Assembly (NCBI RefSeq): GCF_009389715.1
Contig: NW_024067686.1
Span: forward strand, 340,501 to 404,500
Source of the DNA: Phoenix dactylifera
Taxonomy: Eukaryota > Streptophyta > Magnoliopsida > Arecales > Arecaceae
Direction: 5' to 3'
DNA: 64,000 nucleotides
The notes under the pieces were generated by a model that saw nothing but the letters and a program-made list of their open reading frames with translations, was not told the origin of the DNA and did not search any database. A program made the translations under genes and the position numbers. Positions 43,665 to 55,275 of the stretch are shown in pieces. How positions within the stretch are numbered: position 1 is the stretch's first letter; every line of letters starts with the position of its first letter.

Positions 43665-43989
43665 TTACATTACAGTTGTAAGAGGGAGTGAAGGAGAATG
43701 AGGGAAAGAAACTAGCTTAAGGGGTGTGCCATCATGCGTGCCGGTGGGTGTGCCACTCGAAGCACATTCTTCAGTATGTGGTGTAACAATGGGATTAGGT
43801 CTAATTGGATATGAATATTCAGGAACAACAACAGATGAGGGAAGAAATATGGTGTCACAAGATTGAATTGGCTGCTGCAATGTAGGAGAAGCAATATGTT
43901 GAAAAGAAAATTCAGATTCATGAAAGACTACATCCCGAGAAACAAATGTTTGTTTAGATTGAACATCATATAGCTTATAGCCCTTTATG
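43665..43989 (-). pseudogene. pol: Cop-B integrase C-terminal and linker part
   Basis: On the minus strand, from the inner-Sirevirus junction, KGYKLYDVQSKQTFVSRDVV and FHESEFSF are the end of the Copia integrase region, followed by a variable linker to a TAA near 43665. It continues the frame left at 54599. Bases 43985-43989, TTATG, are the target duplication of the inner Sirevirus. Confidence 0.8.
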
Positions 43990-44239
43990 TGATGACCCAA
44001 AGATTGATTCATAGATTGATTTTGATGATCACAAAACCTTGAAGTATAGATACTAATGTTTATGTTGCAAGGAGAAAGATATTTATTTTGCAAGGAACAT
44101 AGCAAGTTGAGAGAACACAAGAAGGCCTCCAAAGCTCTCAAGTTGGAAGAAAGCTACAATTTATTGGCCCAAGCTTAAAGTTCAAAGGATTCAAATTGGA
44201 GGAGTAAAATCAAAAGAAAAATTCAAAAGAACAGTCTTC

Positions 44240-45004
44240 GAGTCGACTCCAGTGGAATTCGAGTCGACTCCGGAGAAGTATGAGTCGACTCCGGAGAAGT
44301 ATGAGTCGACTCCTAGGAGTCACAGGCAGAAAAGTCAGAGAGCAGTTTTCGGGTCTGAGATTCGAGTCGACTCCAGTGGAACGCGAGTCGACTCCGATGG
44401 TTGGTAGGTCGACTCCAAAGAAAGCAAGAGTCGACTCTCAGCGGAACACAAGGAAAAAGTCAGAGAGCATTTTTGGGACTCTGAGATTCGAGTCGACTGC
44501 CGCATTGCACGAGTCGACTCCGAGACTCCGCGACCATCAACAGACAGAAAACCAAGTTACTGCCTCTGAGATTCGAGTCGACTCCCAGACAGCTCGAGTC
44601 GACTCCAAGACAGCTTCACATCAAAAAGGCAGAAGACCAAGTTTCGCAAACTGAGAGCCGAGTCGACTCCAAGGAAGTTCGAGTCGACTCCAAGACTGGA
44701 TGAGCCAAAAGACAGAGAATCGGGAGTTCGGGCTCTGAGATTCGAGTCGACTCCCAGGACAGTCGAGTCGACTCGAGTGGACAAAATTCAAATTTGGATC
44801 CACGGACTACAGAGGATGAGCCAACTCCAAAATTGCCAGGTCAGCGCCAGAAGTTGGCGAGTCGACTCCGGGTCAAGACGAGTCGACTCCCAGTCAAGAC
44901 GGCAACTTTAATTCAAACTGGGAACAGTTGCCGAGTCGACTCCGGAAAAGCTCGAGTCGACTCCTGCTACAGCCGAGTCGACTCCTGATCGCGCGAGTCG
45001 ACTC
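44240..45004. promoter_or_regulatory. GAGTCGACTC palindrome array of Sire-B
   Basis: The same 10-bp palindrome and 21-bp pair spacing as Sire-A, beginning with four copies at exact 21-bp steps. A degenerate copy at 44406 still keeps the 21-22 bp register between 44385 and 44428. Matching array in the other LTR: 52951-53694. Confidence 0.8.
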
Positions 45005-45419
45005 CAACCCACCAACGGTCACATTGTCAGGCTGCGCAGAGTGTGCAGAACGGCCAGAAAAAACAGAGTAACGGCTAGTTTCCGTGGGGGTTGGCTTAAA
45101 TAGCCACAGAAGACTGTAGCAAGGCAGAGAACACACATTCCACTCCTAGCATTCAAGTCTTCAAGCTCTCTAAGTGCTCTTCAACGAGAAAAAGGAAAGA
45201 TCTGCATTTACTGCTCCACCAACATCTTCCCAGCATTCAAAGCTTCCTCCTCCTGCTTTCAAGTCGATCACTCTTTCAAGAGGAGACCGGAGTTCCAGAA
45301 GCCACACCTCTTCACCATCTTAAAAGCGTTTGAGGGCTTCTAACTCCTTTACGATTATATTGTTTTAAATCTGCTTTTTGAGAAGCTATTTTCTGTTTTC
45401 TTCTATCTCGTGTATTTAC

Positions 45420-45616
45420 TTGATTCAATCGGAGGATTGAATCAAGGGGATTAAGGTTGGTTGGTGAGCCGGTTTAAAACCAACGAGTGTAAGGGTTTGA
45501 TTGTGAGCTCGGGAAAACAATCGGGGTTGGTTCTAGTCGGTGAGCCTGGGAAAACCGACCGAGTTCGTTGTGAGCTCGTAAAACAACAAGTTCGGTTGTG
45601 AGCTTGCAAAACAACC
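45420..45616 (+). promoter_or_regulatory. Hairpin array of the Sire-B LTR leader
   Basis: A long perfect inverted repeat around GATTCAATC/GATTGAATC is followed by the same five GAGC-loop hairpins as in Sire-A (45460-45616). Here hairpin four has the full loop GAGCTCGTAAA and hairpin five a 7-bp stem CGGTTGT/ACAACCG. The equivalent in the 3-prime LTR is 54150-54306. Confidence 0.75.
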
Positions 45617-45901
45617 GGCTGTAATCCAAGGGGGTTATAGTGAAATTCCCAAGTGAGACTTGGGGAGTGGACGTAGGAGCAAGGGTTAGCTCCGAACCAC
45701 TATAAAACTTTGTGTTTGTAGTGCATTGTCTCTCATCTTCTTCCCCACACATTACTCACAGCACTTAGCTTTAATTAAATAACTGGCTATAGTATTTAGT
45801 TAATCATCCACAAAGTTTTAATTAGCTAAGTTAATTTAAAAACCCAATTCACCCCCCCCCCCTCTTGGGTTGTCTATCTGGGCAATATACTGGGCAACAA
45901 G

Positions 45902-45913
45902 TGGTATCAGAGC
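45902..45913 (+). other. Primer binding site of Sire-B
   Basis: TGGTATCAGAGC two bases after the LTR, identical to Sire-A. Confidence 0.9.
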
Positions 45914-45961
45914 AGGTGCTCAAATATTATTTGTAGTCTTAACCGACTAGAGCCAAAGATC

Positions 45962-47092
45962 ATGACAACTCAAATAGATAGTTTTCTAGGAGAAGGACAA
46001 TCAATTGATACACCTCCACTATTTAATGGCATAAACTATACACATTGGAAAATACGCATGCGCATTTTTATACAATCAGTTGATTATAGTTTATGGAGCA
46101 TTATAGTCAATGGAACACACACAAACACTAGTCATAATGAGAAAATGGCTCAACAAAATTCAAAAGCCATGAACCTACTATATTGTGCACTAGATAGGAA
46201 TGAGTTTAATTGCATATCTTCTTGCATGACTGTTAAAGAAATATGGAATATGCTTGAAGACAAATATGAATGCACTAACAAATCTGAAACATCATGTGTA
46301 GAAGGAGAGCAGTATCATATTGAAAATCCGTGCTTGGTGGCACAAGAGGTACATGCTGAAACTGAAAGCAATTTTACATTTGATGAACTCCATGATGCCT
46401 TTTCTGATTTGTATCAAGAACATAAGAAACTCATTTGTAAAAACAAGAACCTGAAGAATGAAAAGAAAATCCTAGTAAATGAAACTGAAATCTTAATTAA
46501 GGAAAATAAAGAACTAAATCAGAAAAACCAACTTCTCACTGAAAGCCATGATAAACTTAAGAAAAATAATGAATTGCTTTCAGAAGATAACAAAAGATTA
46601 ACTAAAGAAGTTGACAAATTAAAACCTGTTGTTGAAAGATTTACTTTGAGCTCTGAAAAGTTGAATCTAATGATAAATAATCAAAGAGCTGAATTTGATA
46701 ATATTGGATTGGGATGTCAACCTTGGTACACCCAAAAATCTTTCAATAATATGTTTGTTAAAACAGTTTCTAATCATTTTAAAATAGATTCCTATAATGC
46801 TGATAAACAGGAACAAAGATTATGCAAAATCACTTCTGTTCCTAAATCTGTACATTGCAAATTTGATAAACCTAAAAGGCAAAAACAAAAAACTGAAGGG
46901 TTATCTACCACTCATGTTAAATCCATGTTCGTTAAATTTAATAAGAAGATGCAGAAATACACTTCTTGTAGTCCTAAAATCTGCAAGCCTATGGACAAAA
47001 TAGCTATTAAGAAAATATGGGTTCCAAAAGGAACAATAATAGCTAACCTGCAAGGACCCAAAAGAGCTTGGGTTCCTAAGTTGAAAATCTAA
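45962..47092 (+). CDS. gag: Reduced gag of Sire-B without zinc knuckles
   Basis: A 376-residue frame. Residues 1-105 match the N-terminal capsid domain of Sire-A gag (LFNGINYTHWKIRMRIFIQS, AMNLLYCALDRNEFNCISS). Where Sire-A continues with the rest of the capsid domain and the first CCHC knuckle, Sire-B jumps after YECTNKSE directly to the acidic segment and the coiled-coil region (NFTFDELHDAFSDL, about residues 138-230). The second knuckle is also missing, although the basic C-terminal tail with IWVPKG and RAWVPK is kept. The internal loss is about 240 residues compared with Sire-A. The frame is undamaged. It may co-assemble with intact gag, or be a passenger. Confidence 0.8.
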   Translation: MTTQIDSFLGEGQSIDTPPLFNGINYTHWKIRMRIFIQSVDYSLWSIIVNGTHTNTSHNEKMAQQNSKAMNLLYCALDRNEFNCISSCMTVKEIWNMLEDKYECTNKSETSCVEGEQYHIENPCLVAQEVHAETESNFTFDELHDAFSDLYQEHKKLICKNKNLKNEKKILVNETEILIKENKELNQKNQLLTESHDKLKKNNELLSEDNKRLTKEVDKLKPVVERFTLSSEKLNLMINNQRAEFDNIGLGCQPWYTQKSFNNMFVKTVSNHFKIDSYNADKQEQRLCKITSVPKSVHCKFDKPKRQKQKTEGLSTTHVKSMFVKFNKKMQKYTSCSPKICKPMDKIAIKKIWVPKGTIIANLQGPKRAWVPKLKI

Positions 47093-50000
47093 ATATTTTC
47101 TGCAGGTGTGTCTAGCACTCAAGGCTCCAACAAAATATGTTAAATTGGACATTGGGTGCTCTAGACATATATTAAAGAGTGAAACTTAAAATATACTTAA
47201 GAAAAGTGACTAAAATGGAAGAAATAATGAAATTAGTAATTCTTGCATCCTCTCATACTGAAATTGTTTTATTAGTTGATTAAAGTATGAATTGCATGTG
47301 TTGATCAATTTTGTGATATAGAAAATACTTTTGGAAATATAATCAAATCACTTCATTTTATAGGATACTTTACTCACTATTGGATAAAGTTGCTAAATGA
47401 TTAATCATTATTAAGATTAATTCTATGAATTCTCTATATGCTTGATTGAGAGTTTTTATCCATGGCATTATTGTTTATTGATCATAGATATGATAATGTG
47501 TATTTGGTATGCTTTTGAATATATGCACTATGAATACCAAGATTAAAGAAACCATCCTTGGCACATAGAATCAACTCATGCTAGTATGTACTTAATCTCA
47601 AAAGACCTTGCCATAGGCTTACTTAGATTATCTACTTAAAGGTCAAAGTTTTGCTATGCATGCTAACTAAGGAAACAAACAAAAATCACTTCTAAATCTA
47701 AAGATGTTGTTTCCATCTCTAAGTTTTCAAAAGCTTACATTGGATTTGTTCTTGGAAAATAAAACTGAAGTATTTTTCTGTATTTACTAAATCTTGTAAA
47801 AGCGCTTCAAATGAAAAAGGTTTCCAAACTGTGAAGATCATGGCACAGTATTGAAAACCAAAATCCTGATTAAGGTTATACAGAAAATAATATTAAATTC
47901 AATTATTTCAGCTCCAAGGACATCATAAGTAAAATAGGGTTAATAGAATTCTTGAAGAAATGAAAAAGACAATTGTGTATGATAGTCATCTACTTAAATA
48001 ATTTTTTTTAGGCTATCATCACTGCTTGTCATACATATGACTTCTATTAGATCTATTTTTGATGAAAACTTCTTTTGATCTTCTGAAAAATAGAAAATGA
48101 ACCATTGCATATCTCTCATATTTTTCAGTCGTACATACTATGCTTGATATGGTCTTAAGAAAATAATGCCAAATCTGATAAAGATATTTCTATTCTTGGA
48201 TATCATTCATCAAGCAATGCATATAGAACATTCAATGAAAAGATTCGAGTTGTAGAAATATTAATTCATTTTGTTCCTTATGAGATTAATGATTTATTAT
48301 CAAGATACTAAAATTAAATTATATATGTATATGGTTAATCTTTTACATATAACAATCTGAAAATATGTTAATAATTAGAACCAAGTTGAGTTTTTCAGAA
48401 ATGCACTTAATGAAGAAAAATTGATGACTACTAAAAGACTAAATCAAGAAAAGATCTTGATGAAATTCTTGCATGATTTGAAGTAAAGATCACCATTATC
48501 ACTTGCTTGCTTTATGAGCTTTATATTCTATCAAATGAATGTGTAGAATGAACTCCTATGTGGTTATTTCATTAAAAAAAGGGAATCTATGTAAAATAAC
48601 CACCTTATTTGAAAACATTCATTACAAATATGATAAAGCAATTTGTGATTTGGAACAAGCATTAAAAGCATGATAGAATTATCATTTTATCATATACCTA
48701 ATAGACCAGATTGTGTGATCATTATGTGCCCTTGTGCAAGACTTCAATCTAACTTTAATTAATCATATTTTATTGATAACAAATACGTCATAATCTGAAT
48801 TTTGATACAAACAAACGTTTAAGATAAGTTGATTAAAACTTAGTTAACACATCTTATTGATAATTATCTTAAGCAAATAGAATCTAAACTAAATTGATTT
48901 GACCTTGATAAATCTGTTTATTGCCTCACATGCTTGTCCTTGAACTATCTTGGTTAATGAATCTATCTCTTTAGTTCAAGTGATATGTGCTTGCTTATAT
49001 TTAGGAAATCTCTTGAGTAAAGTGACTCAACATGCAACTATTGTCATATCTCATATTGAGTCATCTAATTAAAAATATATATATATATGTTGGATGAATG
49101 CTTTGTATTTTAAAGAAACTAATGACCTTCCTTCAAGAAAGAAAAATGAGAAATTTCAACTTGAAGGATATCTTCATGTAAGATACACTAAACATTCACA
49201 TGCAAACAAGAGAGAGGATCTTCTTCAGCCAAAAGTTCACACATAAGAAATCTAGTTTGGCTTGAAGAACATATAATGAATAGGTAATTTTAGATACCTT
49301 TCTCACAAATTAATTGAGCAAAGTCAATAACTTAAATCCTATTATGGCATGATTAAATTCTTTAATTATTAATTTTTGATATCATGTCTATATGTGTATT
49401 GACTGACTTATACTTTTAGAAATTGTTTCATGGTTTGCTCAATCTAAAATATTTCTATGGCTGTATCATAACCATGAAATACACAAGTATATGATTAAAA
49501 CTCTGATTTAGAATGACTTGTGAGAAGCTACGAATTCTTGGGCATAATGAAAATAGTGTTTGCATGATATACCTCTATACGATACATTTCATTATTTCTT
49601 TATTCTGCTCTTTCATGTAAATTACTTGAGAATAACAAAAAGAGAGAGAGATAAAGAAAAGAAAATGGACATTGTTCAAGAGATGAAAAATCTGAGAAAA
49701 GGCAAATACTTCAATCTTAAGGAAAAGCAAAACAAGTATAATATATTCGGCACATTTGGAAGGAATAAAATCCATAATTAATTACACTTAAACAGAGAAA
49801 ATTTGAAGTAAACATCTTAACCTTTCTATATTGCTCATCATAGGGATGGTGCCAATGGGGAGGCTAGTGGTAGTACCCGGCACTATTTGACCCAACTATT
49901 CGGTGTAGGGCATATTAGGGATGGCACAAGAGGGAGGCTAGTGGTAGTACCTCGTGCCCCTTCCCAACTCCACCGGATAGGGAGCAAATAGAGTATAGAA

Positions 50001-52700
50001 CATAAGAAAGTTAAAAATGAAAGACAAAGTAAATGAAAGTATATAAGAAGAATCAAGTCAAATTTTTAATCACTTGAAAACACACTTTAAGGATGAAATC
50101 AGTGCAAAATTATATTTAAATAAGGAAAGTTTATTTGAAAAGAATTGATTTTGATCCTTGATATGCTTGTTCTTATTATTTTAATGCATGACTTAATACA
50201 TAATATATCTTGCATGTGGCATGATGTCTTGAATTATGGGTTCTCAATATTTTGTAAATGCTTCATACTTGGACAATTTGATTGAATGTTTGAAATACTA
50301 CATAACATCTTTTGTTTGGTATTATTGAAAAGAAATTTTCAGATTTGTCGTTAACAATCATCGTTAAAACCTGAAAGTTGAATAAATTTGTAAAAAGGAG
50401 AAGAGAAGGATATCTCTATTTAGGCAAAATGAATTGAGTTGTTTTTATCCTTCAACTTGATTAACTTTGGTATATAATGTTCTAACTCATACCAAAACTC
50501 AACATAAATACAAATACTCTGAATATGCTCTTACATGTTTGAAATATGTGTTTTCAAACGTAATGATTTAAGATGAGCTACAATCTGGAAGATACATATC
50601 TCAAATTATGATTTTGAAAGCCTCAATTGAAAATCCTATGTAATTCAGAATCTGATTTTGTATAAAAGCTTAAACTCCATATGATTTCTAAATAAAATCT
50701 TAATGGAAGAAAAACAGAATTAATTTTGATGCCTTTGGTTGATAGCTCCGATACGCATCCGAAACATATCATTTCTTATCTTCAAAGTATACTAATATTG
50801 GCCTAAATGATGTGTCTTTCAATGATCTTAATTGCAAACAAATATTTTTAAATATATGAGTTTATTTTGATATTAAAAAGATTTATTATGCTTCATGTAT
50901 CCATTGCAGAAAAACTATAATTAAGAAATTGAGTTCTATAAATAGATATACTTCAATGATCATCTATATGTTTTTCTCTCCTACATTATTAAAGACTTCC
51001 ATCAATAGAGTGAATGATCTTAAAACTAGAAATATTTCAGTTCACTCAAATGACTCTAAAAGAAAGAAAATGTAAATGCTTTTGAAAGAAATTGAGCTTC
51101 AAATGAATCATTTTCTGATTAATATTTCTATACATTTTCTCTAAGATTAAGAGAAAGCATAACTTGTTCGTAAAGGATTAGAAAGAGTAATTACTACAAA
51201 CTTTGGAATAATACTAGATTACTCTACATTCTCGATATTACAGAATTTCAGTGTTATTCACGTTTATCACTAAAATCTGAAATTCAACAATTTAAAATGA
51301 TTAAAGAAGAATGCATCTTTTGAGGGGGAGCTTTAGATATTCAGTATCCTATCCCAAAGACACTTTATTTTGATGCATACCTTGATTTTTATGGATTGAT
51401 TTTGATGAACCTCCTTATATTACAATACTTGCTTTAATTATAAGTTTATACCTTGAGATGAGTTCTATAAAGGTTGTCTTGTCTCAAACCTTGAGTCTCA
51501 TGAAGATAAGCTGAAATATATTTTTGAGATTGACAATCTTATTGAACATTATCTTAGGATTCTAAACTCTTAAATGGAATGATCAATTGAGGGGGAGAAA
51601 GAAAATTTCAGAAGGAGAGGTCTTATGGAACTTAATTACATAAATCTATAGGAGAGGGAAAGAATACTAAATGAAAAGTGATCCTAATACTCTCCAATAT
51701 GTATCATCTGAAATTTAAATCTGAAAATCTTTATGATACACCTTGAGGCGTGTTATTTGGTTAGTATATCTTATGCATCACTCATGAACCAAATTACAAA
51801 TCTTAAGAGCCTCTAATTTAATAAAACAGGGGGAGAACAATGTATTAAATTTTCTTGAGTATCTCTTAGAAAATCTATTTTGAACCTCACTAATGAGTTT
51901 TAATTGGCTTACTCTTTAGAACTTCTATTTTGTGCCAATTCATTATTTTATGTATCAAATTATGCTTATTTTCTAAAGGAATAAAAGAAAGTCTTTAAAA
52001 GAGCTCAAAGATGTATCAAAAATTGCATAAACTCATATTTTGGTATTTGTGCCCCAATGCTCTTATTATCATATAAGAACTTTGAAGTCATTAAGAATTA
52101 ATGATCCAACATGATGATATGTTTTTCCAAATATATAAGTTTTGATCTTTTACTCTGAAAATTAATTAAATTGCTCTCATGTTGATAAAATACTTAATAG
52201 ATTGGGCAAAAGGTCTTAAATGAACAAGCTTTCATACTTAGTGAAGAGAGGTTAGATTTTCACTCATATTTTTTCTTGAATATCATTTGTGGTACTTCTT
52301 GAATTAACCTAAGGAAGATTCCACCTACACTTGATTAGAAAACTATCTGTGGTATCAAATTAAAAAACCTCTTGAATTCACACTCGATGTGTTCTGCTCT
52401 GATCTTTGTACTTAATGTTTCACTATCTTTTTGATGTTGTCAAAAAGGGGGAGAAATATCTAAGTATATGCTATATACTCAGAATGCTTTATTACTTTGA
52501 AGTGAATATAAATCAGCTTAAAATTTAAATATGTTGATTGTGTTAAGCTGATTAAATCTAAAGCATTATCATGAAGTATGTTTTTTTTTAAATATATATG
52601 TTTTCTACTTCATGCAACTTAGCTATGTATTACTTCTAGAAAACAATATCTTTTATATTGCATATACTCCAAGTTTTGTCATCATCAAAAAGGGGGAGAT
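47093..52700 (+). other. Decayed internal region of Sire-B with polypurine tracts
   Basis: AT-rich, with no long frame. Short patches still echo Copia pol (for example the segment after 47100 resembling the start of the protease region), so it looks like a heavily decayed pol plus 3-prime region. A duplicated GC-richer segment lies at 49839-49983. Polypurine tracts occur at 51321-51330, 51589-51600, 51837-51847, 52442-52455 and 52687-52700, the last adjoining the LTR. Confidence 0.65.
49839..49983 (+). repeat. Imperfect tandem duplication inside Sire-B
   Basis: Two copies about 76 bp apart share AGGGATGG and GGAGGCTAGTGGTAGTACC. They differ in between. No function can be assigned. Confidence 0.6.
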
Positions 52701-54593
52701 TGATGACCCAAAGATTGATTCATAGATTGATTTTGATGATCACAAAACCTTGAAGTATAGATACTAATATTTATGTTGCAAGGAGAAAGATATTTATTTT
52801 GCAAGGAACATAGCAAGTTGGGAGAACACAAGAAGGCCTCCAAAGCTCTCAAGTTGGAAGAAAGCTACAATTTATTGGCCCAAGCTTAAAGTTCAAAGGA
52901 TTCAAATTGGAGGAGTAAAATCAAAAGAAAAATTCAAAAGAACAGTCTTCGAGTCGACTCCAGTGGAATTCGAGTCGACTCCGGAGAAGTATGAGTCGAC
53001 TCCGGAGAAGTATGAGTCGACTCCTAGGAGTCACAGGCAGAAAAGTCAGAGAGCAGTTTTCGGGTCTGAGATTCGAGTCGACTCCAGTGGAACGCGAGTC
53101 GACTCCGATGGTTGGTAGGTCGACTCCAAAGAAAGCAAGAGTCGACTCTCAGCGGAACACAAGGAAAAAGTCAGAGAGCATTTTTGGGACTCTGAGATTC
53201 GAGTCGACTCCCGCATTGCACGAGTCGACTCCGAGACTCCGCGACCATCAACAGACAGAAAACCAAGTTACTGCCTCTGAGATTCGAGTCGACTCCCAGA
53301 CAGCTCGAGTCGACTCCAAGACAGCTTCACATCAAAAAGGCAGAAGACCAAGTTTCGCAAACTGAGAGCCGAGTCGACTCCAAGGAAGTTCGAGTCGACT
53401 CCAAGACTGGATGAGCCAAAAGACAGAGAATCGGGAGTTCGGGCTCTGAGATTCGAGTCGACTCCCAGGACAGTCGAGTCGACTCGAGTGGACAAAATTC
53501 AAATTTGGATCCACGGACTACAGAGGATGAGCCGACTCCAAAATTGCCAGGTCAGCGCCAGAAGTTGGCGAGTCGACTCCGGGTCAAGACGAGTCGACTC
53601 CCAGTCAAGACAGCAACTTTAATTCAAACTGGGAACAGTTGCCGAGTCGACTCCGGAAAAGCTCGAGTCGACTCCTGATCGCGCGAGTCGACTCCAACCC
53701 ACCAACGGTCACATTGTCAGGCTGCGCAGAGTGTGCAGAACGGCCAGAAAAAGCAGAGTAACGGCTAGTTTCCGTGGGGGTTGGCTTAAATAGCCACAGA
53801 AGACTGTAGCAAGGCAGAGAACACACATTCCACTCCTAGCATTCAAGTCTTCAAGCTCTCTAAGTGCTCTTCAACGAGAAAAAGGGAAGATCTGCATTTA
53901 CTGCTCCACCAACATCTTCCCAGCATTCAAAGCTTCCTCCTCCTGCTTTCAAGTCGATCACTCTTTCAAGAGGAGACCGGAGTTCCAGAAGCCACACCTC
54001 TTCACCATCTTAAAAGCGTTTGAGGGCTTCTAACTCCTTTACGATTATATTGTTTTAAATCTGCTTTTTGAGAAGCTATTTTCTGTTTTCTTCTATCTCG
54101 TGTATTTACTTGATTCAATCGGGAGATTGAATCAAGAGGATTAAGGTTGGTTGGTGAGCCGGTTTAAAACCAACGAGTGTAAGGGTTTGATTGTGAGCCC
54201 GGGAAAACAATCGGGGTTGGTTCTAGTCGGTGAGCCTAGGAAAACCGACCGAGTTCGTTGTGAGCTCGTAAAACAACAAGTTCGGTTGTGAGCTTGCAAA
54301 ACAACCGGCTGTAATCCAAGGGGGTTATAGTGAAATTCCCAAGTGAGACTTGGGGAGTGGACGTAGGAGCAAGGGTTAGCTCCGAACCACTATAAAACTT
54401 TGTGTTTGTAGTGCATTGTCTCTCATCTTCTTCCCCACACATTACTCACAGCACTTAGCTTTAATTAAATAACTGGCTATAGTATTTAGTTAATCATCCA
54501 CAAAGTTTTAATTAGCTAAGTTAATTTAAAAACCCAATTCACCCCCCCCCCCCCCCTCTTGGGTTGTCTATCTGGGCAACATACTGGGCAACA
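52701..54593 (+). repeat. Sire-B 3-prime LTR
   Basis: 1893 bp. Compared with the 5-prime LTR it lacks one 21-bp unit (TGCTACAGCC plus one palindrome) and has four more C before CTCTTGGG; a handful of single-base differences exist elsewhere. It is followed by target duplication TTATG. Confidence 0.95.
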
Positions 54594-54598
54594 TTATG

Positions 54599-55272
54599 CC
54601 ATGGGGGTAGCCAATAAAAATGCATTTTCTGGCTCTTGGATCAAACTTAGACCTATCCCTTTTTAGAGTGGAAGCATAACATAAGCAACCAAACACCCTT
54701 AAGTGCTTATAAGATGGTCTTGAGGAGAATAACACTTCATAAGGAGATTTACCAGATAATTTTGGAGTTGGCATTATATTTATTAAGTACACTGCTGTTA
54801 GAACACACTCTCCCCAGAATTTCAAAGGTAAGTTTGATTGAAAACGTAATGCTCTAGCTACATTAAGTATATGTTGATGCTTTCTCTCAACCACGCCATT
54901 TTGTTGAGGGGTATCGACACAACTAACTTGATGTATAATTCCTTTTGAGCTATAGAATTCTTTCATGTCAAACTCCTTACCATTATCTGATCTAATTACC
55001 TTAATTTTGGCTGAAAACTGGACCTCAATTAAAACATAGAATGACCTAATGATGTCTCTAGTTTGTGCCTTAGATTGCATGAGATAAACCCAAGTAGCTC
55101 TACTATAATCGTCCACAATGGTAAGAAAGTATTTGGAATTATCAAGAGAAGTTGTGGAAAAGGGTCCCCATATGTCGCAGTGTATTAATTCAAAAGCTGA
55201 ATTTGAAACATGACTGCTGTGAGAAAAACTCATTCTTTGTTGTTTAGCAATAGGGCAAATGCTACAATGGTT
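54599..55272 (-). pseudogene. pol: Cop-B integrase core
   Basis: On the minus strand, [27 protein letters not shown] and [12 protein letters not shown] supply the D, D and E catalytic residues of a Copia integrase. [14 protein letters not shown] carries part of the zinc-binding motif. The frame is joined to the upstream gag-protease frame but separated by a single TAG at 55276-55278. It is cut at 54594-54598 by the Sire-B insertion (after FIGYPHG). Confidence 0.85.
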
Positions 55273-55275
55273 GTT

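Larger units (their letters stand above)
43990..45899 (+). repeat. Sire-B 5-prime LTR
   Basis: Starts TGATGACCC, ends GGGCAACA. Palindrome array 44240-45004 with 21-bp spacing (44240, 44261, 44282, 44303; 44364/44385), TATA-like GGCTTAAATAGCC near 45093, hairpin array 45420-45616. It is longer than the 3-prime LTR by 17 bp: one extra 21-bp palindrome unit near 44965-44985, and four fewer C in the final C-run. Confidence 0.95.
43990..54593 (+). mobile_element. Non-autonomous Sirevirus (Sire-B) nested in Cop-B
   Basis: LTRs at 43990-45899 (1910 bp) and 52701-54593 (1893 bp). The target duplication TTATG is exact at 43985-43989 and 54594-54598. PBS TGGTATCAGAGC is at 45902-45913. The only good coding region is a reduced gag (45962-47092); the 5.6 kb where pol should be is AT-rich and full of stops. 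Multiple polypurine tracts precede the 3-prime LTR. Palindrome and hairpin arrays are shared with Sire-A. It probably relies on an autonomous relative such as Sire-A. Confidence 0.9.
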
